Source: Lepidostoma basale (Eukaryota > Arthropoda > Insecta > Trichoptera > Lepidostomatidae). From it: 64,000 bases of DNA. Under the pieces are notes generated by a model, which ran no database searches, had not been told where the DNA came from, and saw only the letters and a list, made by a program, of their open reading frames with translations. Shown here piece by piece: positions 33,501-45,645 of this stretch (positions within the stretch are counted from its first letter, which is position 1; every line of letters begins with the position of its first letter). Location: NCBI GenBank assembly GCA_022606425.2, contig JAHDVF020000676.1:310001-374000 (forward strand), read 5' to 3'. Position numbers and translations under genes: made by a program.

Positions 33501-33775
33501 GCGGGACACCTTGACATTACTAAATTTAATTCACGGCACGTTTTACGTGGAAATCTCACGGTTTCAGTGACGCGGGCAGGCAATGCGATAACTTCATTTT
33601 TTTTAAAATATATTTTCATCAATATTTTTTTAGCATGTTTTTAGACACTTCTATTACATGTTTCGGAAAAACGAAATTACGAGTTTAAAGTGCTAAATAT
33701 GCCTCCCTAGAACGGGTTTCCACAGTTGGGAGGTATTAAAACTATGTATTTGGAATGATGTGTAACTTTTTGCGA

Positions 33776-34082
33776 ATGATGGTGTCATGAACAAAATAAT
33801 GAAAGGATCATTAAGATGGTTTGGACATTTGGAAAGAATGGTAAAAAAAGTACATGTTAACGATGTAAATGGAACCAGAAATAGAGGAAGACCGAGGAAA
33901 ACGTGGCACGATCAAATATTCAATGTCGGCCATGTGAGGAGTCAGAGAAATCGACGCGCGTGCATGACACGATGTATGAATGTTGAGGAAGCGAGAGAAA
34001 TATGTCAGGAAAGAAAAGTGTGGCAGTCCATTCTTTCTGCCTACCCCTTCGGGGAGACGGCGTGATGGTTAGTTAGTTAGTT
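33776..34082 (+). mobile_element. RTE-like LINE 3' end, TTAG-tail family
   Basis: MNKIMKGSLRWFGHLERM through YPFGETA, stop, and a TTAGTTAGTTAG tail. Confidence 0.85.
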
Positions 34083-34119
34083 AATTATTTGGTAAATGAT
34101 TCATAATTAATTTTTTTTA

Positions 34120-34208
34120 CGTTCAGCTCTAATGGCTATTCCTCTTACGTCTGTAGGAAACATTGTTGGAATGTGATTTGGTAGTTGTTTTATAATGGGG
34201 CTAAATGT
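34120..34208 (+). mobile_element. hAT-type MITE, partial copy
   Basis: GTTCAGCTC...GGCTATTCCTCTTACG...ATGTGATTTGGTAG matches the inside of the MITE at 17896-18140. Confidence 0.6.
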
Positions 34209-34743
34209 ATGGCCCGGAGTGTCCCTCCGAAAGAGGGCGAGGGGGGATTTAGGGTTTATGATAAAGTATTATATTATTGTCAAGGAATGGGAGACCAGTT
34301 AGGGTTGGGATTGTATTTATAAAAAAAGTATGTTCCCGGGGAGAAGACAGGGGAACAGTGCTTGGATGGAGTTGTGGTAGGAGATAGCATCATGCGTGAG
34401 ACCATTTTGTTTGGCGGAGTACGTAGTGGGCTATCGGGGAGGATTTTTTTTTATCCGCATTGATTGCGGGAGGGGTAATTTTTTTATTTATTTACTTTAA
34501 AAAGTACACGCGTGCATAAACACATTTTTAATAATAATAGAAACCTTTAAACAATTAATAATAATAATCCACGTAAATATTAATGTAAGGTTACATTTTG
34601 GTTACATATTTATTTAATTCTACAATATTATAAATTTATTTAAATTCTGCTCACTTCTGACATCCTACGGAATATCTTCACACATTAAGTGCTTTTTATA
34701 TAAGGGAATTTTGAGTTTTGTTTTTGGTATACTTCTCTCGTTA

Positions 34744-34842
34744 ATCAACATTCATACATCGTTTCATGCACGCACGTCGATTTCTCCGACTCCTCACGTG
34801 GCCGACATTCAATATTTAATTATTTTATCGTGCCACGTTAAA
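34744..34842 (-). mobile_element. RTE-like LINE scrap
   Basis: Antisense of the RRNRRACM...RCMN block of the TTAG-tail family. Confidence 0.7.
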
Positions 34843-35026
34843 TACTTAATCTAAAAAATAGAATGTTCAACATATGACAATAGTATTTATATATATATAG
34901 TAACACAAGTCGAAAACGTGTTTTTGACTTGTGTCTCTGTAGAAATACGTGCGATGTGGTACGCTGCTTAATAATGCAGTTGTAACGTTCACCCGTCGAA
35001 AGGTGATTTGAAGAATTAATACTGCG

Positions 35027-35410
35027 TCACCTGAGAGTAAGAGGGTTCCAACTAACAAAATTTCACATTTGGATTTTTTCGTGAAAAGGGTTCTTACTAA
35101 CCTTATCTATACGTACAATAAAAAAAAACATGTAATAGTATCGTCATTTTGATGTTATGAAAAGAATCAAGTTCCATCTGATCATTCAAAACACACGATT
35201 CACTGAAGAAGGAATCATTTAAACTTAGAACTTTATTATTCCAACTGTTGCCAGACAAAATTTACACGTTTCTCGGTAAAAGAATCTCTGGAGATTGGAA
35301 TAAAACCCCTTTATTCCACGATTCACACCCGAAACCAACAAAACTTTGACTTCATTTTTCTCAGCTTTTTACTTTTGTCAGTTGGAACCTTCTTACTCTC
35401 AGGTGACGAC
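35027..35410. mobile_element. MITE-like element with long inverted ends
   Basis: CACCTGAGAGTAAGAGGG and TTCCAACTAACAAAA at the left are mirrored by TTTTGTCAGTTGGAACCTTC and TTACTCTCAGGTG at the right. About 385 bp in total, with no coding frame. Confidence 0.8.
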
Positions 35411-35805
35411 TGCCAGTTGTTGTGTATTAAACATATTTGACCTTGTTTAAAGCAAAGTTTATGTTGTGAAATTACGGCAATTTATACGGAATAAAACACA
35501 CAGGTGAATACCGCAAGTAAATATTTTGATTTGCTCGTAATGCCACTATTGTGGTAGGCATGTTCTGACGGCGTACGACCAATTAAATTAAACGATCGTA
35601 ATTGATTGAGGTATGCTGCCTGTCCGCACACGGCGGTTCCGTTTATAGAAAATTCGACGTAAATTTTTGATTGATTTGAAAAGCGATAAACGCGTCTAGG
35701 TAAAGGTCGACCGAATAATTTAAGGTATTTGCGACTAGACATCGAGGTACACCGAACGCAAGTATCACGGTGATTAAAAACAAATGCAAAATACATATAT
35801 TTTAT

Positions 35806-35985
35806 TTGTATCTCAATAGAGACGAAGATGCAAATTGGAAACTGAATATGGTTGACCAAGGTGTTTACAGGACTTATGACCTGTCATTGATTGGGTTAAG
35901 CGCACGCTTTATGTAATTACGACATTCCCCATTCCACCTTTCTTATGACCATGTCTAACAAATTTTTGGAAGTTGTATATATGTT
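35806..35985 (+). repeat. Dispersed repeat FB2, partial copy
   Basis: TGTATCTCAATAGAGACG opens it, then ACAGGACTTATGACCTGTC and GGGTTAAGCGCACGC follow. Same family as at 39820, 41040, 47283 and 47970. Confidence 0.8.
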
Positions 35986-36044
35986 AAAGTCCTATTTCAC
36001 TCTTTTTCGCACGTTTGTGAGTGATTTTGAATTATTTACTAAAC

Positions 36045-36428
36045 TAACTAACTATCCATCACGCCGTCTCCCCGAAGTGTTAGGCAGAAATAAAGGACTG
36101 CCACATTTGTCTTTCATAACATATTTCTCTCGCTTCCTCAACATTCATACATCGTGTCATGCACGCGCGTCGATTTCTCTGACTCCTCACGTGGCCGACA
36201 TTCAATATTTGATTTATTTAATCGAGCCACGTTTTCCTCGGTCTTCCTATATTTCTAGTTCCATTAACATCGTTAACATATATATTTTTTTACCATTCTT
36301 TCTTCATTCATTCTTTCCATGTGTCCAAACCATCTTAATGATCCTTTCATTATTTTGTTCATAGCACCATCTTTCGCACCGCATTCACTTCTTATATTTC
36401 CATTCGACACTCCATCTCGCACAGATAT
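36045..36428 (-). mobile_element. RTE-like LINE 3' end, TTAG-tail family
   Basis: Starts CTAACTAACTATCCATCACG and carries antisense of the C-terminus; several stops. Confidence 0.85.
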
Positions 36429-36519
36429 TTTTATTTAATATAATTTTAAATATTTAAGAAAATAAAATTAGGAAGATTTACGTATTTACGGTGTTTCTTT
36501 AATATTGGTATTTATTGAG

Positions 36520-36735
36520 GAGTATTCTCTCTTTCTCCTGGTTTAGTTTCAGGTCTCCCCGACATTGACGATCACTGTAGCGAAAGCATCTCTGTCCTGC
36601 ACTAATTGGAACAGGTTTTCAACTCTTCTAATTCCTGTCCAATCTCTTATATTTCGAAGCCAGGACAACTACCTTCTGCCATTTCCCCGTCGTCCCTCTA
36701 TCTTGTCCGTGATTATCTAACATCATATCGACTTA
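36520..36735 (-). mobile_element. LINE C-terminus, third lineage
   Basis: Related to 56100-56570; antisense of the GRR/LL-N/RA-C segment. Decayed. Confidence 0.6.
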
Positions 36736-36782
36736 TTATTTTTTCTCGGTTCTTCACGTTACTAGGGGTTGGCTTTTTAATT

Positions 36783-36865
36783 ATACAACAACAACAAACC
36801 ATCACGCCGTTTCTCCCAAGAGGTAGGCAGAGGGAATGGACCGCCACCCTACTCAATCCTGACAT
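36783..36865 (-). mobile_element. RTE-like LINE scrap, TTG-tail subfamily
   Basis: CAACAACAACAAACCATCACG followed by antisense of the last 20 codons. Confidence 0.75.
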
Positions 36866-37330
36866 AATTTGTATTTTTAATCATTTGGTTCTATAATCAT
36901 TATGTCAGTTCTTTATGACAATTGAATTCGAAGTGTTCGTGTAATGTCTAAGGATTGTTAATACCTGTTTTGCACACAATCAAATGGTCGTGCTGTAGGT
37001 ACTCTAATAATAAATTGTTTATAAAGCATTATTTTTTATTCGCGTTGACAACGACAAGAAAGCTCAGGGAAAATGTCATGCTTGGGACCGGTATTAAATC
37101 GACGCTTTTCAATGCCAATCACGTAACCTAGGTAACGGGGTACACACGACTACATATTGGTCCAGTGTCGGATTCGTAGGACAAAGTAGGTAAGACTCAC
37201 TTCATCAGACGAGGACGAAACGTGACCGAGCGATATTTATTTCGACTTCACATCTTTACACGAGCATAAAGTATTATAATAAAAAGTTACTTTAAAATTC
37301 TTCTAGTGGGAATTAACTTTTATTTACTTT

Positions 37331-38158
37331 AAGGGGGTATTCTAGTCCAGACTCTCGAATTTTATGTGTTTATTCGTGCGCTTAAAATAAAAACCATAAA
37401 TATTTTTAGTATCCATTTTTAAATGAATTATTTATTGATATTTCAACAATCTAAAAAAGAACAATTATCCAAACTTCAAAAAGATGTAGGCCGGCAAAGT
37501 GGGGGCTCATAAAAAAAATATGTATTATAATAGTAGGTACGTCTTAGTTAGCAGGAATAGTTATCGCACTGCGTAGGAAAATTTAGAAGAAAAAAATTCA
37601 CTTTTGGCCTATTTTTTTCAAACTTTCGTTTTTTTTTAATAGTAAAAAAAACCTACGTAGTGCGATAATCAGATATAATTATAAAGAAGCTCTGTCCAAA
37701 ATTTCAAGTAAATCGGTACATTAGAACTTGAGATATTATGCCAACCGTATCGAAAAAAGTCAGTTTTGGAAAAACGCGTTTAAACTTTGGAGTCGAGTTT
37801 CGCCCGATCTAAGTCGTTAAATGGTGTGTTATACTTATATTTTCTCATTTAGCGAACCCAGTCTCATGAAATTTTCGACCTTCCGTGAAGTGGATTTTTA
37901 ATGATTTATCGAGTACAATATAGTTTTCATAATGTGGGCTTTTCCCAGATAGTTAGAGTTTGCCTGCCCATTTTGTTCATTCATCCCGGCCGGACCGATT
38001 TAGTGGGTGCGTCACAAAAATAGCCATAACTTCGAAAATATTCAGAATTCCAGAAAATCATATAAGGGTCATATTCTTAAAGGTCTAAACATTAAAAAAA
38101 TATGTAAAACAAAAAAAATATCTTTTAAATTTCTACACTAGAATACGCCCATACCCTT
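37331..38158. mobile_element. Candidate non-autonomous DNA element
   Basis: The ends AAGGGGGTATTCTAGTCCAG and TAGAATACGCCCATACCCTT look like imperfect inverted repeats over about 830 bp. Internally TTATCGCACTGCGTAGG (37560) and CCTACGTAGTGCGATAA (37652) form an inverted pair. No transposase frame. Confidence 0.45.
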
Positions 38159-38324
38159 ATAATAACTTTATATATTTTTTGCTCATCAAAAAGCCCATAA
38201 CCACTATGTGCCCCATGGTACTAGTTAGCTTATTTCGGATGAAAACAGAATTTAGGAAAATATGTTAATTTATAAAATAATTAATTATTGTTATAAATAT
38301 TATTTGTGTGATATAAAAATACTA

Positions 38325-38865
38325 AAACTAACTAACTAACCATCACGCCGTCTCCCCGAAGGGGTAGGCAGAAAGAATGGACTACCACACCTTTCTTTCC
38401 TAACATATTTCTCTCGCTTCCTCAACATCCATACATCGTGTCATGCACGCGCGTCGATTTCTCTGACTCCTCACATGGCCGACATTCAATATTTGATTTA
38501 TTTGATCGTGCCACGTTTTCCTTGGTCTTCCTCTATTTCTGGTACCATTTACATCATTAACATATAATTTTTTTACCATTCTTTCTTCATTCATTCTTTC
38601 CATATGTCCAAATCATCTTAATGATCCTTTCATTATTTTGTTCATGACACCATCATTCGCACCGCATTCACTTCTTAAATTTTCATTCGACACTCTATCA
38701 TACACAGAATATCCACACATTCGTCTAAGAGATCTCATTTCTACTGCATTTATTCTACTTTCATCCTTCCTTTGCCAGTTCCATGCTTCGCTTCCATACA
38801 TAACGGTCGGTAGAAGAACACCATTGTGCACTGCCATTCTAGCTTTTTTGGATAGGTTAATACTA
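38325..38865 (-). mobile_element. RTE-like LINE 3' end, TTAG-tail family
   Basis: Antisense frames cover the same C-terminus (MAVHNGVLLPTVMYGSEAWN through RPRKTWHDQINQ) with one frameshift near 38607. The tail reads TTAGTTAGTT. Confidence 0.9.
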
Positions 38866-39009
38866 TGAAGTCGTTATAATATTATGTATTTATTTGCCTT
38901 AGACAGGCGAAACGTGTCATTAACATAAAATATAATAAAAATTGTGGAAAACAGACGTTTTCATTCGTATTAATTATTTAATATGGAGTTTTTTGTTTAT
39001 CGTTGTTCA
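38866..39009. repeat. Dispersed repeat FB3, one arm
   Basis: GACAGGCGAAACGTGTCATT followed by AAACAGACGTTTTCATTCGT is one arm of the inverted element seen whole at 55800-56035. Confidence 0.65.
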
Positions 39010-39461
39010 AGTAACAATAAATATAATAATATGATATGTTAGTTTTGTCAAGAAATCTTATAGAATTCGATAAGATGAATGTGACTGCGCTCAGTAAATA
39101 CGAGCATAAACGAAGTACGCACGTCATTCAAATGTATATCTTCACTTAAAACTTAACAAACCTCACTTGAACAATTAACTACCCAGAGTAGATAATTAAC
39201 GATCACCGGGAATATTTGTCCGCGTCCGAATTTCAAGATTATTGAAGACGTTGGACGGCGGCCATTCATGATTGTGCATGAGGCGGCAGGAGACACTTAT
39301 TTTAAATAACGAGCTCCTGTCCTGTCCGTTGTCATAATGCGACGCCATATTTTATCTTCTTATAAACTGCATACGGTTACCATAATTGATTGCGGAAATT
39401 TTAACGCTCTCAACACATCTTACCGGATACTTTTAAACGTTCAATCATAACGAATAATTAT

Positions 39462-39818
39462 TAACTAACTAACTAACTATCACGCCCTCTCCCCGATGGG
39501 GTAGACAGAATGAATGGACTGTCAAACTTTTCTTTTCTGGCACATTTATGTCGCTTCATGAGCATTCATACATCGTGTCATGCACGCGCGTCGATTTCTC
39601 TGACTCCTCACATGGCCGACATTCAATATTTGATTTATTTGATCTGCCACGTTTTCCTCGGTCTTCCTCTATTTCTAGTTCTATTTACATCGTTAACATA
39701 TAATTTTTTTTCCATCCTTTATTCATTCATTATTTCCATATGTCCAAACTATCTTAATGATACTTACATTATTTTGTTCATAACACCATCATTCGCACCG
39801 CATTCACTTCTCAATGTA
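39462..39818 (-). mobile_element. RTE-like LINE 3' end, TTAG-tail family
   Basis: Starts AACTAACTAACTAACTATCA and carries antisense of the C-terminal region, diverged. Confidence 0.8.
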
Positions 39819-39819
39819 T

Positions 39820-40075
39820 ACAAACACTTGTAGACAAATACTGGATTTTACCTATTGCGGGTAAATCATTGTAGCATATATACATCTTCCAAAGATTGTC
39901 AGACGTGGTGGTCGTAAGAAGGGCGGAATGGGGAATGTTGTTAACATAAAGCGATCGCTTAACCCAACCATGAAGTCCTTTAAGCGCCTCGTCCACCATA
40001 TTCTGTTCCCAGAAAACAATTTACATCTTCGTCTCTATTGAGATACAATTAATCCTTCAAAATGATTGATTAAGA
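39820..40075 (-). repeat. Dispersed repeat FB2, copy
   Basis: ACTGGATTTTACCTATTGCG, then GGCGGAATGGGGAATGTTG, ATAAAGCGATCGCTTAACCC and CTCTATTGAGATACAATTAA. Confidence 0.85.
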
Positions 40076-40489
40076 ACTTTTTACACTAGTGTACACAAAT
40101 TCAAAAAAAGTCGTTTCGAGAAAAATGCGTTTGAAAAAAGCGCCAGCGCTCCCGCACTTAACGTCAGACGCTCTTAACCGCTCATAACTTCAGAACGAAA
40201 TGAAATTTTTATTTGAATCTTTGAGAGCACATTTTTGAATAGTTTATTAATTAATTTATGAAATGAAATGAACAGGATCATCACAATTTGTTTTATTATC
40301 TCCTGTTTACCAAAGGATGTGGGACTCGAATTCGTAGTACATACTTTTGAATGAAAACAAATGAAACATGTGTTTTTTTGCATTCTGATTCATACTTTGT
40401 TCGGTCACAGTTTACATTAAAAAAAAAGTTTATTAAATGTATTATTATTATTATTTTGTTGAATCGCTCTTTACATCATTACAGCGCGA
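40076..40489. other. Unassigned AT-rich DNA
   Basis: Contains an ATT microsatellite (about 40440-40455); nothing else recognised. Confidence 0.5.
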
Positions 40490-40640
40490 ACCAAATTGAT
40501 GTAAATGGTATAGCTATCATATTGATTCTCATGACATGTGATAGGTAGCAAATCAATTGCCATTTCATTGTCACTTGAATTCTATACCAGACCAAAGACT
40601 ATATGAAAATCAAACTGCCATTGCCGGGAATCGAACCCGT
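40490..40640 (-). mobile_element. tRNA-derived SINE, copy D (truncated)
   Basis: Antisense of the SINE body (GACATGTGATAGGTAGC) and B-box (GGGAATCGAACCC). The A-box half is absent. Confidence 0.85.
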
Positions 40641-40944
40641 TGTTTGTTTAATTTAATAATCGTATTGACTGAAATGAACAATTTGATAATGGATGTTGAA
40701 ATGTTACATATGGTCACTTCTTCAAAACCGAATAAAGATTTGGACCCTGAGTATAAGAAGCTTGAAATAGTAGAGGCATTCAAGATGTGCATACATTTGA
40801 GAGTGCCCTAATCTAGGACGAACTTGATTAAAACCCCGAAGTAGGGCTAAAAATAGGGTTTGGTATTAATGATTCCGAGGGCTAGCGCTACTAGAGAGCT
40901 GTTTACTAATATATAAATGTCAGAAATGCAGCATTCTTAGGTTG

Positions 40945-41037
40945 TGTAAGGAACAGAAATCGACGTGCGTGCTCGACACGATGTATAAATGTTATTTCTT
41001 GGAGACGATGGCGACGTGACGGTTAGCTAGTTAGTTT
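40945..41037 (+). mobile_element. RTE-like LINE scrap
   Basis: AGAAATCGACGTGCGTGCTC and a GGTTAGCTAGTTAG tail. Confidence 0.75.
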
Positions 41038-41039
41038 TA

Positions 41040-41600
41040 AGGATTAATTGTATCTCAATTGAGACGAAGATGTAAATTGTGTTTTGGAAACAGAATGTAT
41101 GTAAAATCCAGTACCTATTTGTCTACAAATATTTGTATACATTCAAAAACAAATTGTATAAAAAAAACTGGTCCAAGTTAATAGCATAACTATTGTATAT
41201 TGGATCTTCAGGCGTTGTCTAGTAGTATGATAATTGCGTAAGCCTTTCACATTGCATTAATAAAGATTTTTTGTGTAATGCTTACAAATAATCTTAATAG
41301 ATGGCGCAAGTGTAGATTGACCTAAAAAATGTGAAGTGTCTTAACATAGTAGCATATATTATACATCTTTCAAAAAAAAATTCTCAGACGTGTTGGTCAT
41401 AAACATAAAGCGATCGCTTAACCCAACCAATGACAGATCACAAGTCCTGTAAACGCCTCAACTACCATATTCTGTTTCCAAAAAACAATTTACACCTTCG
41501 TCTCTATTGAGATACAATTAATTCTTAAAAATGATTAACCCGCAATGGGTAAAATCCAGTATTCGTGTACATTCAAAAACAAATAGTTAATTTTATATTA
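41040..41600. repeat. Dispersed repeat FB2, copy with both ends
   Basis: Begins ATTGTATCTCAATTGAGACG and ends CTATTGAGATACAATT, then AACCCGCAATGGGTAAAATC, so the two ends are inverted. Includes the TAATAGATGGCGCAAGTGTA block. Confidence 0.8.
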
Positions 41601-41818
41601 TTGAGATTATGTCAATATCAATATCAATGTATGTACACATTAAACTTCTTATGCAGCGAGTATTATTTACATATCTGCACCTGACTGTACGTTTGTTTGT
41701 CTCCACCGGCTTATGGAATAACAATGAGTTGACGGTGTAAATCTGTAAAGTCAATACTCCCAACATTTTCGTAAGTGTATTTAGTAATATATTTGTTTTC
41801 TATTTTAATATTTCAAAC

Positions 41819-42150
41819 ATGCGCTCGTGTAGGAGCCCGCACGAGGCAGGATACTCAATCATTCTAGAAAGGGTCCAGAAGTGTTTTATGAAGTACAGTA
41901 TCTCTAGCTACCATAGCTATCTGTGTTTCTATCCCGCTGAATTTCTCTCTAGCAAGCTGGGGACCGACGTGACGGAATGTGGCTTCTTGAATATGCATTT
42001 TTTCCATTTTCCATTTCTAAATACTTTCATTCTTTGATAACTCCCCATGTTAAAAAATATAAATTTTTATATTTCTGTTGTTTATCTTATATAGCAGAAT
42101 AAACCTGCCTTTGATTATACCAGTGGGACTAACAAACTACTGGACATGAT
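41819..42150 (+). mobile_element. Jockey-like LINE fragment
   Basis: AGYSIILERVQKCFMKYSIS, then YLCFYPAEFLSSKLG, then, in another frame, NLPLIIPVGLT. Decayed copy of the lineage at 28041. Confidence 0.65.
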
Positions 42151-42432
42151 AGGTATAGAGATTGTGATATCACTGAAAGTAAAATGTTACAGTTTACATT
42201 ATGAAGTTTTTTGCTTATTTGACATTGGTTCATAACTCTGTGTTTTGGTCTGGTGGTCCTAAATTGACGTCATCTAAATTTTTTTTATGTATTAATATGA
42301 TAATGAATAGAAGTGATCAGCAAACATATAAAAAAAAACATGGTCTCTAAAACGAATAAGTCTTATATTTTCAAAATAACATGAAATTAGACTTATATTT
42401 TTAAAGTCTGCTTTGATTGTGGGTATATAAAG

Positions 42433-42775
42433 TTTCATTCATTTCTCGGCCTTACATCCCGGTGTGGGACTTGGCCTCCCCCACAACGGTCCTCCACTGT
42501 TTTCTGTCCCTGGCCATCTCTCTCCATTCCCCAGCTCCTTCCATTTTCTCCCAATCTTCTTCCACGCAATCCGCCCATCTTTTCCTAGGTCTGCCTCATG
42601 GTCTCTTTTCGCGGGGCACCCATCTGGATATATTATTTGGTGTTTTATTCTCTGTCATTTTTTCTACATGGCCAGCCCACCGTAGGCGTTGAGAATCTCA
42701 CTACTGTTTCCTGGTTAATCAGTATTTCATGTTCAAGGTTTCTTTTGATTCTGTAAGTCTCATCCTCCAGTGTGG
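42433..42775 (-). mobile_element. LINE 3' end
   Basis: The minus strand reads GHVEKMTENKTPNNISRWVP, then KMGG...EEDWEK-like and ERDGQGQK-like segments with frameshifts, ending near CATCCCGGTGTGGGAC. Confidence 0.6.
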
Positions 42776-43061
42776 GTCCAAATTTTTTTCTCAGAATTTT
42801 ACATAAAGTTTATCATAATTAAATTTCAATATAAGTTACATTTGCACAGTTTAATTTGCCAACCACAAAGGCCTACTTATAACTTTTATTTATTTTATAT
42901 CTTCCTTGTGGTTAACCATCAGGTACCCACATTCTCTCCGTTTGTTACTTCCTCCGCGTTGTTCATTGTATTATAATATTTTTATCTGATTAGTTTTAAT
43001 TCGTATTCAACAATTTTTTTTCGATTTGGTTTAGCGTGTAAACATGCCATTTTCGATTATA

Positions 43062-43205
43062 ACTAACTAACTAACTAACCATCACGCCGTCTCACCGAAA
43101 GGGTAGGCAGAAATAATGGACTGTCACACTTTAACCAATGTGGCACTCCATCCTTCTCTTTTCGCCCCGCTGGAGACGCGGTGTGATGGGTTGCGAACCT
43201 CATCG
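43062..43205. repeat. Composite unit with two opposed RTE-like 3' ends, copy 2
   Basis: Left: CTAACTAACTAACCATCACG (minus end). Right: CTGGAGACGCGGTGTGATGG (plus end). It is the inverse of 23854-23983. Confidence 0.7.
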
Positions 43206-43443
43206 CCACCAATAGGCATCTCGCGCGCACACTTCGATCGTAAAACATCCACAAAATAAATCTAAAACGAATAAAATAAATAAAATAAAAATAATTGAAC
43301 ACGTAATATTATGTTCGATTATATGTTTTTCAAAATACTGGTCTATATTCAAAAGTATTGACAGACAATTGATTTTGCGATGTACCGCTATCCTGACATA
43401 GTTCAATTTATTGGATTATTAATACGAACATACTATAATATTA

Positions 43444-44082
43444 TTATGTTTACAAGAGATGGGAGAGTGGAGAGGGATATTCAAAGAAGGGTTGGGGCAG
43501 GCAACAAAGTGAATGGTGCACTTAAAGTTGTCATCGCAAACAAAAACCTATCCAAAAAGCTAGAATGGCAGTGCACAATGGTGTTCTTCTACCGACCCTT
43601 ATGTATGGAAGCGAAGCATGGAACTGGCAAAAGAAGGATGAAAGTAGAATAAATGCAGTAGAAATGAGATCTCTTAGACGAATGTGTGGATACTCTGTGT
43701 ATGATAGAGTGTCGAATGAAAATATAAGAAGTGAATGCGGTGCGAATGATGGTGTCATGAACAAAATAATGAATGGATCATTAAGATGGTTTGGACATAT
43801 GGAAAGAATGAATGAAGAAATAATGGTAAAAAAATTATATGTTAATGATGTAAATGGTACCAGAAATAGAGGAAGACCAATGAAAACGTGGCACGATCAA
43901 ATAAATCGAATATTGAATGTCGGCCATGTGAGGAGTCAGAGAAATCGACGCGCGTGCATGACACGATGTATGAATGTTGAGGAAGCGAGAGAAATATGTC
44001 AGGAAAGAAAGGTGTGGCAGTCCATTCTTTCTGCCTACCCCTTCGGGGAGACGGCGTGATGGTTAGTTAATTAGTTAGTTTT
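43444..44082 (+). mobile_element. RTE-like LINE 3' end, TTAG-tail family (longest)
   Basis: Starts MFTRDGRVERDIQRRVGAGN and continues to NKNLSKK. After a frameshift near 43560 there is a clean 164-codon frame to the stop at 44059, then a GTTAGTTAATTAG tail. It shows the segment upstream of the usual truncation point. Confidence 0.9.
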
Positions 44083-44084
44083 TA

Positions 44085-44205
44085 ATACGAATAAAAATGT
44101 CTTTTTTTCTAGAAGATTATATTATTTTATGGCAATGACATGTTTCACCTTAAGTGTACCGTAACACGGTGAAACATGTCATTCCAATAAAATAAAATAA
44201 AAATT
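44085..44205. repeat. Dispersed repeat FB3, copy
   Basis: ATGGCAATGACATGTTTCAC and GTGAAACATGTCATTCC are inverted around CTTAAGTGTACCGTAACACG. Confidence 0.75.
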
Positions 44206-44207
44206 AT

Positions 44208-44545
44208 AAAAAAACTAACTAACCATCACGCCATCTCCCCATAGGGGTAGACAGAAAGAATGAACTGCCACCCTTTTCTTTCCTGACATACTTCTCTTGA
44301 TTCCTCAATATTCATATATCGTGTCATGCACGCACGTTGATTTCTCCGACTCCTCACGTGGTCGACATTCAATATTTGATTTATTTGATCGTGGCACGTT
44401 TTCCTCGGTCTACCTCTATTTCTAGTTCCATTTACATGGTTAACATATACTTTTTTTACCATTATTTCTTCATTCATTCTTTCCATGTGTCCAAACCATC
44501 GTAATTTTCCTTTCATTATTTTGTTCATAACACTTTCATTATAGA
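44208..44545 (-). mobile_element. RTE-like LINE 3' end, TTAG-tail family
   Basis: An antisense frame of 115 codons with KGKLRWFGHMERM and NRGRPRKTCHDQINQ; the tail is TTAGTTAG. Confidence 0.85.
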
Positions 44546-44595
44546 AAACAGATGTTTTTTTATTCATATTCACTATTTAATATGGAGATTTACAT

Positions 44596-45172
44596 CATTG
44601 TTCAAGAAATATTAAGTATAATACTATCTATTGGGAAATTTTTCTCGGATTATTAATAGGTACGCCCGTCAAGTCTCTAATGATAATGTGATGCCCCCTA
44701 AATGTGAAATCGATATCGGGAACATAATGCTATCGACATCTTTCAGAAGAATATGACATTGTTGGCCCAGTTCCGAATAGTTCAAAATCCTGACCTATTT
44801 GCCAAAAAAATGTACATTAGCCTCTAAATTTATGGTATTTAAAATAAACTTTAAATATTTTGCATGCGGGAGCGAATCTAGAATTTGTGACTTGCGAGTG
44901 GATATACACTCATGCGCTCCGGAGACGTTCAAAATAATTGTATAATCAATTTGTTTACGTGACCAAGTGTTTCAATTCATGTGCGATTAATGAATCTTCA
45001 CTTTTTTCACCAATGTTGCTTTTTGAACGGCTGCTGAAACAGTATCTACAGTTTATGAAAAATTAATTAATTCAATTAATATTTTATCTTTTCTCTTCGT
45101 TGTTATGGATCACATTATTATGCAATAGATTCTTTTTTATTTTTTCTTCTTATTTTATTTTTATTTATACCA
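44596..45172. other. Unassigned AT-rich DNA
   Basis: No gene or repeat recognised. Confidence 0.5.
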
Positions 45173-45645
45173 AAACTAACTAACTAACCATCACGCCATT
45201 TCCCCGGAGGGGTAGGCAGAGAGGACGGATCGCCACAATGCTCTGTCCTGGCATACCTCTCTGGCTTCCTCTACATTCATACATCGTACCATGCACGCAC
45301 GTCGATTATTCCGCCTTTTAGTAATTTATTAATTTGGTCATTCCATGTTTTCATATACGGCGTTTATCCTGCTTTCATCCTTCTTTTGCCAGCTCCAAGC
45401 TTCACTTCCATACATGAGTGTTGGCACTAGAACTCCGTTGTGTACTGTCATTTTTGCTTCTATGGATATATATCTATTTGCAGTAATGACTTTGAGTGCG
45501 CCATTTGTTTTATTCCCAGCACCAACCCTTCTTTCGATGTCTTTCTCTATTTTTCCGTCTCTTGTAAACATGCTTCCCAGATACGTAAATTCGGTAACTT
45601 GCTCCAATTTCTCGTCCATCGCACTTTTATCACAAATCGTCAAAT
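45173..45645 (-). mobile_element. RTE-like LINE 3' end, second subfamily, internally deleted
   Basis: ICDKSAMDEKLEQVTEFTYL, then GSMFTRDGKIEKDIERRVGA, then LMYGSEAWSWQKKDESRINA. It then jumps to the WNDQINKLLKGG end, so about 300 bp of the thumb are missing. The tail is TTAGTTAGTTAG. Confidence 0.85.

Noticed and set aside
33026..33622. 198-codon minus and 146-codon plus frames in GC-rich island 3
   Set aside because: Both strands are open across the same CpG-rich block, which points to composition and not coding.
34067..34085. TTAGTTAGTTAG runs as telomeric repeat
   Set aside because: The insect telomere unit is TTAGG. These TTAG runs follow LINE stop codons and are element tails.
35482..35859. 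125-codon minus-strand frame
   Set aside because: Overlaps an FB2 repeat and has no domain; chance frame.
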